This document shows positions 35,857-43,732 of a stretch of DNA of 64,000 bases, in pieces; positions within the stretch are counted from its first letter, which is position 1; each line of letters opens with the position of its first letter. Location of the stretch: the NCBI GenBank assembly GCA_963663905.2, contig OY760657.1, forward strand, positions 5,642,001 through 5,706,000, read 5' to 3'. The stretch comes from Saccharicrinis sp963663905 (GTDB taxonomy: Bacteria > Bacteroidota > Bacteroidia > Bacteroidales > Marinilabiliaceae). Position numbers and translations under genes: made by a program. The notes under the pieces were generated by a model that saw nothing but the letters and a program-made list of their open reading frames with translations, was not told where the DNA came from and searched no databases.

Positions 35857-36150
35857 CTAAAATAAATTACCTTGAATTGGTCTATCCTTCGGATAGTATT
35901 TGTCATTATTAGAATAATATTGAACTCCTGGCATTTTTGTTATCTCACAAATGCTATTTTTGACTAAAATTAGACTACCTGTTTTAAGAAGTTCAGCAAT
36001 ATATCTATCAATGTTTTTTATAGGAACCCCAGAATCGTAATAAACCATTGTACGAGTTTTAGGGTATTCATAAAATGACTTTGATACTTGATGCTTTTGG
36101 CTCCCCAAAGTAGGGTTAAATAAGGCTGGTGTTTTATTAAAATCTCTCAT
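35857..36150 (-). CDS. Small unknown protein of integrative element
   Basis: A 97-residue protein, 'MRDFNKTPALFNPTLGSQKHQ', with a Lys/Tyr-rich middle and a C-terminus 'YYSNNDKYYPKDRPIQGNLF'. The segment 'VKNSICEITKMPGVQYYSNND' looks like the turn of a small winged-helix domain, so it may be a DNA-binding helper of replication or excision. No family is named. It starts 3 nt after the HTH protein's stop and is probably co-transcribed. Confidence 0.5.
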   Translation of the reverse strand: MRDFNKTPALFNPTLGSQKHQVSKSFYEYPKTRTMVYYDSGVPIKNIDRYIAELLKTGSLILVKNSICEITKMPGVQYYSNNDKYYPKDRPIQGNLF

Positions 36151-36153
36151 GCC

Positions 36154-36432
36154 TTATTTGTTTAATGGGATAATTGCCTGTTCTACTTCTGAACGTTTAT
36201 AGTATATACGATTACCAATACCGTACGATTTTAGTTTTCCTTTTTTAGTCCAGTTATGTACACTTGATAAGTCAATTTTGAGTAATTCTTTAACCTCATT
36301 TCTAGTTAAATACTCTGTTGGTTGTTTAGGTTGAAACTCTTTTTTTAGTTCCTCTAATTGCATTTTTACGCCTTCAATAATTGCGTCTTGAAGTTGATCA
36401 GGAGTGATCTGTATAAATTGAATAGTTTCCAT
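36154..36432 (-). CDS. Excisionase-like helix-turn-helix protein (HTH_17 type)
   Basis: A 92-residue protein. A MerR/excisionase-type helix-turn-helix occupies about residues 42-90: 'YLTRNEVKELLKIDLSSVHNWTKKGKLKSYGIGNRIYYKRSEVEQAI'. The pattern L-x-x-x-E-x-x-x-L, then 'HNWTKKGKLKxxxIGxRxYYKRSEV', is diagnostic of the HTH_17 group, which includes recombination directionality factors in Bacteroidota elements. It lies upstream of the replication gene and downstream of the integrase, so it may direct excision or control replication. Confidence 0.75.
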   Translation of the reverse strand: METIQFIQITPDQLQDAIIEGVKMQLEELKKEFQPKQPTEYLTRNEVKELLKIDLSSVHNWTKKGKLKSYGIGNRIYYKRSEVEQAIIPLNK

Positions 36433-36525
36433 AATGAATTGTTTTTTTAATTCATTAGCAAATAAAAAATATCAAGTTTTCCTTTATAGGTAGGATATTT
36501 AACCTTTTGGGGTAATGTTTTGATT

Positions 36526-37386
36526 TTATACTATAAGTGAATTCTTTATTGTTGAATATATACTAAGTTTTTTCTCTGTTTCTCCTTCTCCATCTTTTAT
36601 TTTGTTGAGGTTGTATTTATCACTGTAAGTATCATTTAACCATTTTTTAAATTCTTCAGGTTTAACTTCTTCAAAAATGTAACCTTCAGAACGCTTGTGT
36701 AATTGAGTATAAACAAAATTAACATCTTGATTTGTATCTTTTTCTGTATCGCATTTTATTAAATTTTCATTTAATTTTTCAAATAAATTAAAACCGAATG
36801 AACTTGTGAAAATTCTAGGGTATGGATTTTTATCTGGGTAATTGTGTGATGGTTCTTTTGTTTTAGGTTTTGACTCTAGTTCTGATATAGGTATATATTC
36901 ATTTATTAATTTTACTGCTAATCTTGTCTCGTTTCTAAAGAATTCAATAACTTGATAAGTTCCGTTCTTGCATAACAATAAACCTCTTTTCTTTATCGGA
37001 TTTCTCCAATCGTGTAAAAATTCTTGTGTTTTACTAATTATCGGTTCGTATATTTTAGGTAAATTATTCCGTGCTATTAATCTATCTAATTGTTTATTAA
37101 ATGCATCTTTGTAGTGGCTTTCATTTTTATCTTTTATTTCACTGTATAGTTCCTTTATCTTTAAAACTATTGGTTTGAAGGCTTTAAGAAACTGGATTCT
37201 TTTATCATTAATCGTTGTGTTGATGCTGTAATTTCTAAGCATTTCTTCGGCAGTTGATAGATTTAATAAACTAAATTCTTCAATTAAATTGGTTGTTGAA
37301 CTTATATTTTCTGGGTTTAGTTTGTGTAGATTTTTCTCCACTTGGCTTAACCATTCTAATATATCTTTATATGTATATTCCACCAT
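36526..37386 (-). CDS. Unknown protein co-transcribed with the integrase
   Basis: A 286-residue soluble, lysine- and glutamate-rich protein, mostly helical at the N-terminus ('EWLSQVEKNLHKLNPENISS', 'PIVLKIKELYSEIKDKNESHYKD'). I recognise no catalytic motif. Its start codon lies 2 nt from the integrase stop, implying coupled expression. In Bacteroidota integrative elements an unknown gene often follows the integrase; what it does is not known to me. Confidence 0.55.
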   Translation of the reverse strand: MVEYTYKDILEWLSQVEKNLHKLNPENISSTTNLIEEFSLLNLSTAEEMLRNYSINTTINDKRIQFLKAFKPIVLKIKELYSEIKDKNESHYKDAFNKQLDRLIARNNLPKIYEPIISKTQEFLHDWRNPIKKRGLLLCKNGTYQVIEFFRNETRLAVKLINEYIPISELESKPKTKEPSHNYPDKNPYPRIFTSSFGFNLFEKLNENLIKCDTEKDTNQDVNFVYTQLHKRSEGYIFEEVKPEEFKKWLNDTYSDKYNLNKIKDGEGETEKKLSIYSTIKNSLIV

Positions 37387-37388
37387 GT

Positions 37389-38735
37389 CTATTCAGCCTT
37401 TTTAATTACGTGCATAACTGACTCTTTCCTTTTTAATGCAAATTCTTTTGCCCAATATTCTGCTAACTGTTGAGCCTGTTCTGTTGCTGTTTTTCCAATA
37501 TAGATTAGAAATTTTTTTTCTGTGGCGTGTCCGGTTGCACTCATAAGTATTGGTGTTGGTATGTCCCCATAATGATTAGTTGCAAAACTTCTTCGCATAC
37601 AATGTGAGGTTATCAATTTGTATTTTGGATAAATTCCCTTTTCCTTTCTGTTTGTTTTCCGATTAATTTTTGAACCGTTTATTTGTTCATTAATGCCTGC
37701 TATTTCACAAACATCTTTTATGTAAACATTAAACTTAACGTCTGATATTTTATACGGAAAATCACCTCCGTTTTTATCTAATATCTCTTTTACTTCTGGG
37801 TGTATTGGTAATGTGACTTTTTTACCTGTTTTAATCTGGGTTAATTCAATTAATTCCAAACCACTTTTCAATACAATATTTTTCTTTGTTAGTTTTAAAA
37901 GATCTGAAACTCTTTGACCAGTATAACATCCAATTATTAGCCAATCTCGTGCATTTGCTAAAGCTTCGCGTATATAGTTTGTATTCTTTATTTTATCTAG
38001 TTCTTTAAATGATAGTATTATTTTTTCTGTATCCTCTTTTACCGCAGTAATATCATCTAAATTGGAATTTACTTTTAATCCATCTCTACGAGCTTTTTTA
38101 CACATGGTTTTAAGATTGATTGAAAGTGTACCTATGTAATTGTCGGAATAATTATTCTTTCTTAAAAATTCATCAAATAGAGTTATAAAGTCTGGGCTAA
38201 CTTCTGATATGTTATATTTTTTTTTCTTCGCTTTTTGAAAGTCTGTAATCCTTGCTTTAAGAGTTGTAAATTTTTGTATAGTATTTTTTGATACTCCACG
38301 TTTGCCATTTTTTTGTATGTGATATGGTAGGTAATCAATATATGATTGTGTAAATGTTAAGAGATCTCCTTTTTCTTGTTGTTCATTAGAACCTCTATTT
38401 TGGATAATATTAATTTGGTTGCTTAGCCATTCAGAATTAATGATGATCCCTTTTTCAATTGCTTCATTAAAATTACCTAATAATGCAGTTCGAAGCTTAG
38501 TTAATTTTAGATCGATATTCTTTCCTTGTTCAGTTGTTCCTTTGGGTTGTTGTTTGGTGAGATTCCAATCTTCAAGTAAAATTCTTAAATCTGTATCTTT
38601 TGTAAGATCTACTTCTTTCCCATGTCGAAGCCTTAAATAAATAGGTATTAATTTATTCTTGTCATTCTTACTCTTTACTTCTTTAGACTGATTTTCTGTT
38701 TTCCTATTCTTTACTATAAAACGTATTGTTGCCAT
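37389..38735 (-). CDS. Tyrosine recombinase (phage-type integrase)
   Basis: A 448-residue integrase. The N-terminal 120 residues form an arm-binding-type domain ('LIPIYLRLRHGKEVDLTKDT'), residues about 125-225 a SAM-like core-binding domain, and the C-terminus the catalytic domain: Arg in 'CYTGQRVSDLL' near residue 272, Lys in 'QIKTGKKVTLPI', the HxxR in 'SHCMRRSFAT' near 385, the second His in 'ATGHATEKKF' and the nucleophilic Tyr in 'FLIYIGKT' (about 413). All catalytic positions are present. It lies 198 bp from the right core, with the repeats at 38771-38800 in between, so it most likely integrates unit A into tRNA-Leu. Confidence 0.9.
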   Translation of the reverse strand: MATIRFIVKNRKTENQSKEVKSKNDKNKLIPIYLRLRHGKEVDLTKDTDLRILLEDWNLTKQQPKGTTEQGKNIDLKLTKLRTALLGNFNEAIEKGIIINSEWLSNQINIIQNRGSNEQQEKGDLLTFTQSYIDYLPYHIQKNGKRGVSKNTIQKFTTLKARITDFQKAKKKKYNISEVSPDFITLFDEFLRKNNYSDNYIGTLSINLKTMCKKARRDGLKVNSNLDDITAVKEDTEKIILSFKELDKIKNTNYIREALANARDWLIIGCYTGQRVSDLLKLTKKNIVLKSGLELIELTQIKTGKKVTLPIHPEVKEILDKNGGDFPYKISDVKFNVYIKDVCEIAGINEQINGSKINRKTNRKEKGIYPKYKLITSHCMRRSFATNHYGDIPTPILMSATGHATEKKFLIYIGKTATEQAQQLAEYWAKEFALKRKESVMHVIKKAE

Positions 38736-38770
38736 AACTCATAAGTTGAATTAAAGCAAATATAATAATC

Positions 38771-38800
38771 TGTCCCCATTCTGTCCCCACCTTGTCCCCA
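38771..38800. repeat. Three TGTCCCCA repeats, right end of unit A
   Basis: TGTCCCCA at 38771, 38782 and 38793, exactly 11 bp apart (one turn), 36-65 bp upstream of the integrase start codon and about 130-160 bp from the right core. The phased spacing and similar copies at the left end suggest arm-type sites for integrase or excisionase and autoregulation of the integrase promoter. Confidence 0.6.
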
Positions 38801-38932
38801 TTTTATTAAATTTATTTCAACTTCTTTCAATAATGTAATATATCTCTAATGGTCCTGTAGGTGTAGATAATAGAGACTTGTAGTTGATTTTGTTGCCATC
38901 TGAAATTTATTCATTCAGATGGGGTTATACTT

Positions 38933-38949
38933 CGGCTCTGGGTACAGAT
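38933..38949 (+). repeat. Attachment-site core copy 2
   Basis: Identical over 17 bp to 32686-32702. It is not within a tRNA: the bases upstream (TGGGGTTATACTT) do not form a tRNA body. It marks the right end of unit A (attR) and the left end of unit B. Confidence 0.8.
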
Positions 38950-39726
38950 AAAAGAAACAATGTTCATTAAGCCTGTTAGTTTAGCTAACAGGCTTTTTTG
39001 TTTGCCCCATATTGTTACCGTAATTTATTTTTCATTTAAAAGATCTATTCTCCCTATTAGATATAACTTCCTTTACTTTAGAGTTAATGGAAATATTCTT
39101 TTGCTGAGAAAATAGTTTTGAGATAACCATTGAATAGGTATTTTGATAAATATTATCGTCTCTTGAGATAAATTGAATTTATTGAACATAAAGTTATTTT
39201 AGAAGGATTAAATATCCGTTTTTTATCTATTCTTAAATAATATATTACCTTAAAACCTTTTAAAATCGATTATACTTTTTTAGATAGTTCAAGTAGTGTA
39301 TGTTTGTTTAAGTATCATGTATACAGTGCATTGAGGAGTATTGTCTCTTGGTATTTTATTATATATTCTTTTGATATTTTGCTATCACGGCTTTAATAAT
39401 TGATTTTTGTATATGATGATAAACCAAAGCTTAAAGATTCCAATAAATGCCTTATTATAATTATCCCAGTAATCTAAAGACTATTTTGAAACTGTAAAAT
39501 CAGACGGAAAACAAGAAGATCTAAAGCATGTATATTAAATTAGATGTACTTCGGTAATATTACAGACCTTGACATATATTTGGTTAGTATATGAAGTAGT
39601 TAGGAACATTAAAATCACTTTGATAATAGTTTAAAGTATAGATTGGTAGTTGATTACAAAATAAAGTAATTGATTGGCGGTGTAGGCCTTGGTTTGCCTT
39701 TAATTATTGTTTAAACCATATATTTT
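38950..39726. other. Gene-free left part of unit B
   Basis: About 780 bp with no gene. The first 100 bases resemble the left end of unit A: AAGCCTGTT... stem, TTTTTTGTTT, then a CCCCATATTGTTACCGTAATTT stretch that matches the TCCCCACATTGTCCCC arm region with changes. The remainder is AT-rich with no frame I would call. Confidence 0.6.
38969..38999 (+). terminator. Terminator after core copy 2
   Basis: Perfect 11-bp stem AAGCCTGTTAG/CTAACAGGCTT (38969-38979 with 38985-38995), five-base loop, T-run to 38999. It resembles the terminator after the tRNA (32723), in both stem and flanking bases. Confidence 0.7.
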
Positions 39727-41973
39727 ATGAAAAAAATTATTTACTTATTTGTAGTTGTTTGTACAACTTTTAACATGGTGGCGCAGGAGACCTCCAGTGA
39801 TATATTAATTTCTGAGTATTGCGAATATAATCAGACGGTCTCTAATCCCAATTACTTTAACCATTACATTGAGTTGTATAATGGGACCGGAGATTCAGTA
39901 GACATGAGTAATTATCAGATATGGCGAGCCATGAATGGTGGTGGTTGGAATATAGACGGTGATGGTATTGATAGAGGTCCGCTAACACTACGTGGATATC
40001 TTCATAATAATAAAACATATGTAATTACACGACCCAATACTGTATCTAATCCAATTAGTATCGCCAGCGATTCCCTTCAATCATGGGATTTTTTAAATAT
40101 CAGTGGAGATGATGCCATAGGTTTAGCAAAGAATAATGGAAGTGGAACCTATGAACTAATTGATGTAATTGGTACTCCAGATGAAGATCCCGGAATCTAC
40201 TGGAGTGTGGCTGGGTATGATAATGGTACACAAAATCATGTTTTGGTTCGAAAGCCTGGAGTTTGTAGTCCGAATACAAATTGGACAGAGTCAGCAGGTA
40301 CAAATTTAGACGATTCAGAGTGGATAGTAAAGGATGAGAATGATATCTCAGACATAAACTATCATACTTGTCAGTGTAATGGTGGTGTTGGAGACAAAAT
40401 AATAGAAGGTGCACTTAAAAAGACAGCTTTATTTATAGGGAACAGTTATACCTACTATAACGATATGCCCATTTTGGTTCAACGTTTGGCTCAAAGTGTT
40501 GGAGACACATTAGTTCATAGTGAAAGCTATCCTGGAGGTTATAGGTTATCGCAACATTATCAATTAGAAGCTACTCAAGAATTAATTACAGCAACTAATT
40601 ACGATTACGTTGTTCTGCAAGAACAAAGCCAGCGTCCGGCAATTGACTCCACTTTATTCTTCGAATATGTTCATAAGTTTGATAGCATCCGACAAATATA
40701 CAGCCCTTGTGGAGAAACCATGCTTTACATGACTTGGGGACGTAAATATGGTGATGCAACTAATTGTGATGAATATCCCGATGTATGTACATACGAAGGA
40801 ATGGACAGCGTTATAAGAGTTCGTTATTTAGAAGCTCAGGAAAAAATTAATAGTTTAATTTCTCCTGTTGGAAAAGTTCGTAATCACATAGTAAACAATT
40901 ATCCTGATATTGAATTGTATATTTCTGACGAGAGTCATCCTACTGCCGAAGGTTCATATGTATCAGCGGTTACTTTTTATACTGTAATGTTTAAAAAGGA
41001 TCCGACTTTAACTACCTACAACTTCTCGTTAAGTGATGAAAGTGCAGCAATTATAAAGCAGGTTGTTAAAGATATGGTATACAATAACCTTGAAGATTGG
41101 AATACCTATGGTGTAGGAGCTGATGAATCAATGGATCTTAATATTACCTATCCAGCATCAGCTGATACTCTTTCTGGTAGTGATTCTTATGTTGCAAATG
41201 TTGATATAACAAGCAGTTTTTTTGCAGTTGATAGCGTTGTCGTTTTTTATGATGGTACAAGATTAGGAAGCTTGAGTGAATCACCTTTCTCTTATTCATT
41301 TTCGCCAACTATGGGCGGAATGAATAATTTGATTGCAGTGGCATATAATTCTGATGGAGGTAAAAACTTTACTCGCACTGACTTCTATGTGATAAATGAT
41401 AATATGCCAATAGAAGTTACAGATTCTTGGGGTATAATTGGTTCAGCCTTAACCGGTAGTGATACTGACGGTTGGAATGCAGATGTAGATATGATCTATG
41501 ATGAAAGTACTGACTTGTGGTCTATTGCAAAAAATCTTTTTGCAGGAGAATTTAAATTTAGAGCAAACGATTCATGGACATTAAACTATGGAGATAATAA
41601 TACTGATGGTATTCTTAATCAAGATGGTGAAAATATACCGATATCAGAAAGTGGAAATTATACTATTACGTTAGATGTTACTAATAAAACTTATGCTATT
41701 GTATTGGATACTCCCACTATAGTAGAAGAAAATGTTACTCATGCAATAGAAATATACCCTAATCCAGCTCACTCTATCTTGAATATCAATCTATGTAAGA
41801 CATTTAACAAAGGGTATTATGAAATTTATAATATATCAGGACAATTGATTAAAAACGACATTTTAAATTCACAAAATAATATGTTTGATATTGCAAACTT
41901 ATCATCTGGAGTATATGCCTTAAAAATTAAAATTGATAATAAAGTATTTTGCCAAAAGTTTATAAAAAAATGA
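39727..41973 (+). CDS. T9SS-exported multidomain protein: lamin-tail, SGNH-hydrolase-like, SusE/F-like
   Basis: A 748-residue protein in five parts. A signal peptide (1-20) is followed by a lamin-tail domain (about 24-215: 'DILISEYCEY...NHYIELYNGTGDSVDMSNYQI' pattern). Then comes an SGNH/DUF4886-like hydrolase (about 232-460) with block I 'LFIGNSYTYYNDMP', 'YVVLQEQSQRPA', and the last block 'SDESHPTAEGSY' (Asp and His). After it an Ig-like domain (about 480-560), a SusE/SusF-like starch-binding-type domain (about 565-660: 'DSWGIIGSALTGSDTDGW'), and a C-terminal type IX secretion signal (about 672-748: 'IEIYPNPAHSILNI' ... 'GVYALKIKIDNKVFCQKFIKK'). It is probably an extracellular carbohydrate esterase or deacetylase. 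The substrate is unknown. Confidence 0.8.
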   Translation: MKKIIYLFVVVCTTFNMVAQETSSDILISEYCEYNQTVSNPNYFNHYIELYNGTGDSVDMSNYQIWRAMNGGGWNIDGDGIDRGPLTLRGYLHNNKTYVITRPNTVSNPISIASDSLQSWDFLNISGDDAIGLAKNNGSGTYELIDVIGTPDEDPGIYWSVAGYDNGTQNHVLVRKPGVCSPNTNWTESAGTNLDDSEWIVKDENDISDINYHTCQCNGGVGDKIIEGALKKTALFIGNSYTYYNDMPILVQRLAQSVGDTLVHSESYPGGYRLSQHYQLEATQELITATNYDYVVLQEQSQRPAIDSTLFFEYVHKFDSIRQIYSPCGETMLYMTWGRKYGDATNCDEYPDVCTYEGMDSVIRVRYLEAQEKINSLISPVGKVRNHIVNNYPDIELYISDESHPTAEGSYVSAVTFYTVMFKKDPTLTTYNFSLSDESAAIIKQVVKDMVYNNLEDWNTYGVGADESMDLNITYPASADTLSGSDSYVANVDITSSFFAVDSVVVFYDGTRLGSLSESPFSYSFSPTMGGMNNLIAVAYNSDGGKNFTRTDFYVINDNMPIEVTDSWGIIGSALTGSDTDGWNADVDMIYDESTDLWSIAKNLFAGEFKFRANDSWTLNYGDNNTDGILNQDGENIPISESGNYTITLDVTNKTYAIVLDTPTIVEENVTHAIEIYPNPAHSILNINLCKTFNKGYYEIYNISGQLIKNDILNSQNNMFDIANLSSGVYALKIKIDNKVFCQKFIKK

Positions 41974-42104
41974 CATTATAGTTTAGGTTGGAATATTTAA
42001 GATACTCCAATTTTTAGATGTTAGGATTTTAAAAATCATGATATAGAGAATGATGTATTAATTAGGGTAAGGTATTGTAAAATGCTTTAACACTATTAGA
42101 CTTT

Positions 42105-42120
42105 GGCTCGGGGTACAGAT
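42105..42120 (+). repeat. Attachment-site core copy 3 (one mismatch)
   Basis: GGCTCGGGGTACAGAT differs from the tRNA-derived core by one base (T to G in GGCTCTGGG). It probably marks the right end of unit B and the original chromosome junction downstream of tRNA-Leu. Confidence 0.6.
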
Positions 42121-42121
42121 A

Positions 42122-42157
42122 AACCTCTTGATTAGTTGATAATCAAGAGGTTTTTTT
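42122..42157 (+). terminator. Terminator after core copy 3
   Basis: A 13-bp perfect stem AACCTCTTGATTA/TAATCAAGAGGTT (42122-42134 with 42140-42152), five-base loop, T-run to 42157. Its stem sequence differs from the two element terminators, so it may be the original chromosomal terminator of tRNA-Leu. Confidence 0.75.
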
Positions 42158-42376
42158 ATTTTACTTTCATATGTGGCTACACTTGATATTTTATTCTTTC
42201 CAATCTCTAATCATTTAAAATATTAGTTGCAAGTTTTTGATATTATTGCAAAATAGATATATTTGTATAAATGAGATAGTTAGGGTTTGCTCTTGGATTA
42301 TCAATAATATTAATTACAAAAAAGTTATATAAAAACAAATAAACGAATTATCGACTCATCTTTAATTAAAACCGAA

Positions 42377-42856
42377 ATGAAAAATTCAACACTAACACTA
42401 ATATGTTTATTATTTTCTTCTTCTTTACTTGCTAAAGAACATCAAACCTCTTCAAATGAAATATATAAATGCGTGGATGGGCAGTCAATTTGTATATTTT
42501 GTAATGATTCAAAAGATAACTCCCAAGATATATGTATTCAGTATAAAGCCAATAATTATAACAATAACATATTTATGTCTGGGGATGATGTAGCAACTGT
42601 TTTTTCTGGTACGCCTCAAGAGTTTTACTCATACTTAACTAAGTGTATTGCTTTTTATAATATAAAAGAGTCGAAATCTATAGATGCAAAAATAGAAGGA
42701 CAATCCGTATCTTTTAGTAATCTTTCTGGTAAAACTTTAACTCTGTGGCAGAAGGATAGTAGTCGTCTTTGGGTGCCAAAACCTAAGTATTTAAAAGGTG
42801 CTTTAAAGGCATTTGTCAAATGGGCAGATAAAAATAATATAAGATACAAAGAGTGA
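42377..42856 (+). CDS. Small secreted protein, unknown
   Basis: A 159-residue protein with a clean signal peptide ('LTLICLLFSSSLLA' then KEHQ). It has Cys residues in 'IYKCVDGQSICIFCND' and 'DICIQYK' that could form disulfides, a beta-rich body and a basic helical C-terminus ('YLKGALKAFVKWADKNNIRYKE'). No family is recognised. It is separated by 70 bp from the ThuA-like gene downstream and may share its transcript. Confidence 0.55.
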   Translation: MKNSTLTLICLLFSSSLLAKEHQTSSNEIYKCVDGQSICIFCNDSKDNSQDICIQYKANNYNNNIFMSGDDVATVFSGTPQEFYSYLTKCIAFYNIKESKSIDAKIEGQSVSFSNLSGKTLTLWQKDSSRLWVPKPKYLKGALKAFVKWADKNNIRYKE

Positions 42857-42926
42857 TTTTTCTTTCATAAAATTAAAAACAATTCATTTAATCTTATTTG
42901 CTTAAGTCATTGCTGAAATTGTTGAT

Positions 42927-43643
42927 ATGAGGAATAGGAGTGTAATATTTATATTGATTTTTCTGGAAGGACTTCTAATTAGCTCATATTCTCAGCAGTC
43001 AAGTCTATTACTTGTGACAAGTGACCGAAAAACTCCCACTCAGGGTTTTTATAAATTATTCCAATCCCTTGAGAATATTCAAATTTCTGAATTAAAGCAA
43101 CCAAGTGCAAATGAGGCAATAGAAAAGGGAATTGCTAGTAAATTCGATTTGATTGTATTTTATGATTTAAATGATTCTATAAAAGACGCGCAAAAAGTTG
43201 CCTATTGGAAGTTGTTAGAAAGTGGAAAGCCTATGTTGTTTCTTCATCATTCCCTGGTTTCTTATCAACAATGGCATGAATTTATTGATATTATTGGAGG
43301 TAAATATTATCGTGAGCATCCGGTTTTAGGTTCTTCCGGGTTTATTCATGATTATGAACTAATACTAAAGCCCACAGAAATAAAACATCCAATAACCAAA
43401 GGGGTGGATACTTTTTCAATAAGAGGAGAAGCTTATAATAATTGTGAAATATTGCCTGATGTAACTCCTTTGCTGCTGTGTAATGATGAAAATAATATTC
43501 CAATTGCAGCATGGATTCATAACGTAAGAAATTCGGAAGTTGTATATATTCAAAATGGCCACGATGATAAGGTGTTTAATAATATTTACTATCAAAAAAT
43601 TGTACGACAGGCTGTATTATACCTAATTTTCCACACTAAATAA
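42927..43643 (+). CDS. ThuA-like domain protein, secreted
   Basis: A 238-residue protein with an N-terminal signal ('VIFILIFLEGLLISSYS' then QQSS). The body is a class-I glutamine-amidotransferase-like fold as in ThuA: 'LLLVTSDRKTPTQGFYKLF', 'KFDLIVFYDLNDS', 'GKPMLFLHHSLVSYQQWHEFIDIIGGKY' (the 'LHHSxxxYxxWxEFxxLxGGxY' pattern is typical) and 'VVYIQNGHDDKVF.N..YQKIVRQAVLYL' near the end. ThuA family members occur in sugar-utilisation loci in Bacteroidota, with roles in processing keto-sugars proposed. The gene precedes a GH43-family protein. Confidence 0.8.
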   Translation: MRNRSVIFILIFLEGLLISSYSQQSSLLLVTSDRKTPTQGFYKLFQSLENIQISELKQPSANEAIEKGIASKFDLIVFYDLNDSIKDAQKVAYWKLLESGKPMLFLHHSLVSYQQWHEFIDIIGGKYYREHPVLGSSGFIHDYELILKPTEIKHPITKGVDTFSIRGEAYNNCEILPDVTPLLLCNDENNIPIAAWIHNVRNSEVVYIQNGHDDKVFNNIYYQKIVRQAVLYLIFHTK

Positions 43644-43732
43644 GAATCTATCCTCCTTTAATAAACAGTAATTTCTGATTTTTGTAACACTAAAAATCTA
43701 AATTGTTAATTATATTATTAAGTTATAGATCT

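Larger units (their letters stand above)
32686..38949. mobile_element. Integrative element in tRNA-Leu (unit A)
   Basis: About 6.26 kb between two identical 17-bp copies of the tRNA 3' end (32686-32702 and 38933-38949). Contents from the left: a terminator, short repeats, two cargo genes, a putative replication initiator, a small unknown, an excisionase-like HTH protein, an unknown and a tyrosine recombinase next to the right end. This is the layout of a small integrative plasmid or filamentous-phage-like element. No capsid or coat gene is recognised, so it may be a satellite. Excision could restore the tRNA. Confidence 0.75.
38950..42120. mobile_element. Putative integrase-less tandem unit (unit B)
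   Basis: About 3.2 kb between core copy 2 and a one-mismatch core copy 3 (42105-42120). Its left 100 bp resembles the left end of unit A. It carries only one gene, the T9SS-exported hydrolase-like protein, and no recombinase. It could be a deletion remnant or a passenger unit mobilised by unit A's integrase. The reading as a mobile unit is inference from repeats. Confidence 0.55.
41974..42376. other. Gene-free stretch with core copy 3 and a terminator
   Basis: About 400 bp. It contains the degenerate core at 42105-42120 and the hairpin at 42122-42157. Outside these I see only AT-rich sequence. Confidence 0.6.

Noticed and set aside
38880..38950. Second tRNA gene at core copy 2
   Set aside because: Only the last 17 bases of the tRNA are present; no anticodon or D arm precedes them.
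42070..42120. Third tRNA gene at core copy 3
   Set aside because: Same reason; only the 3' tail, with one mismatch.
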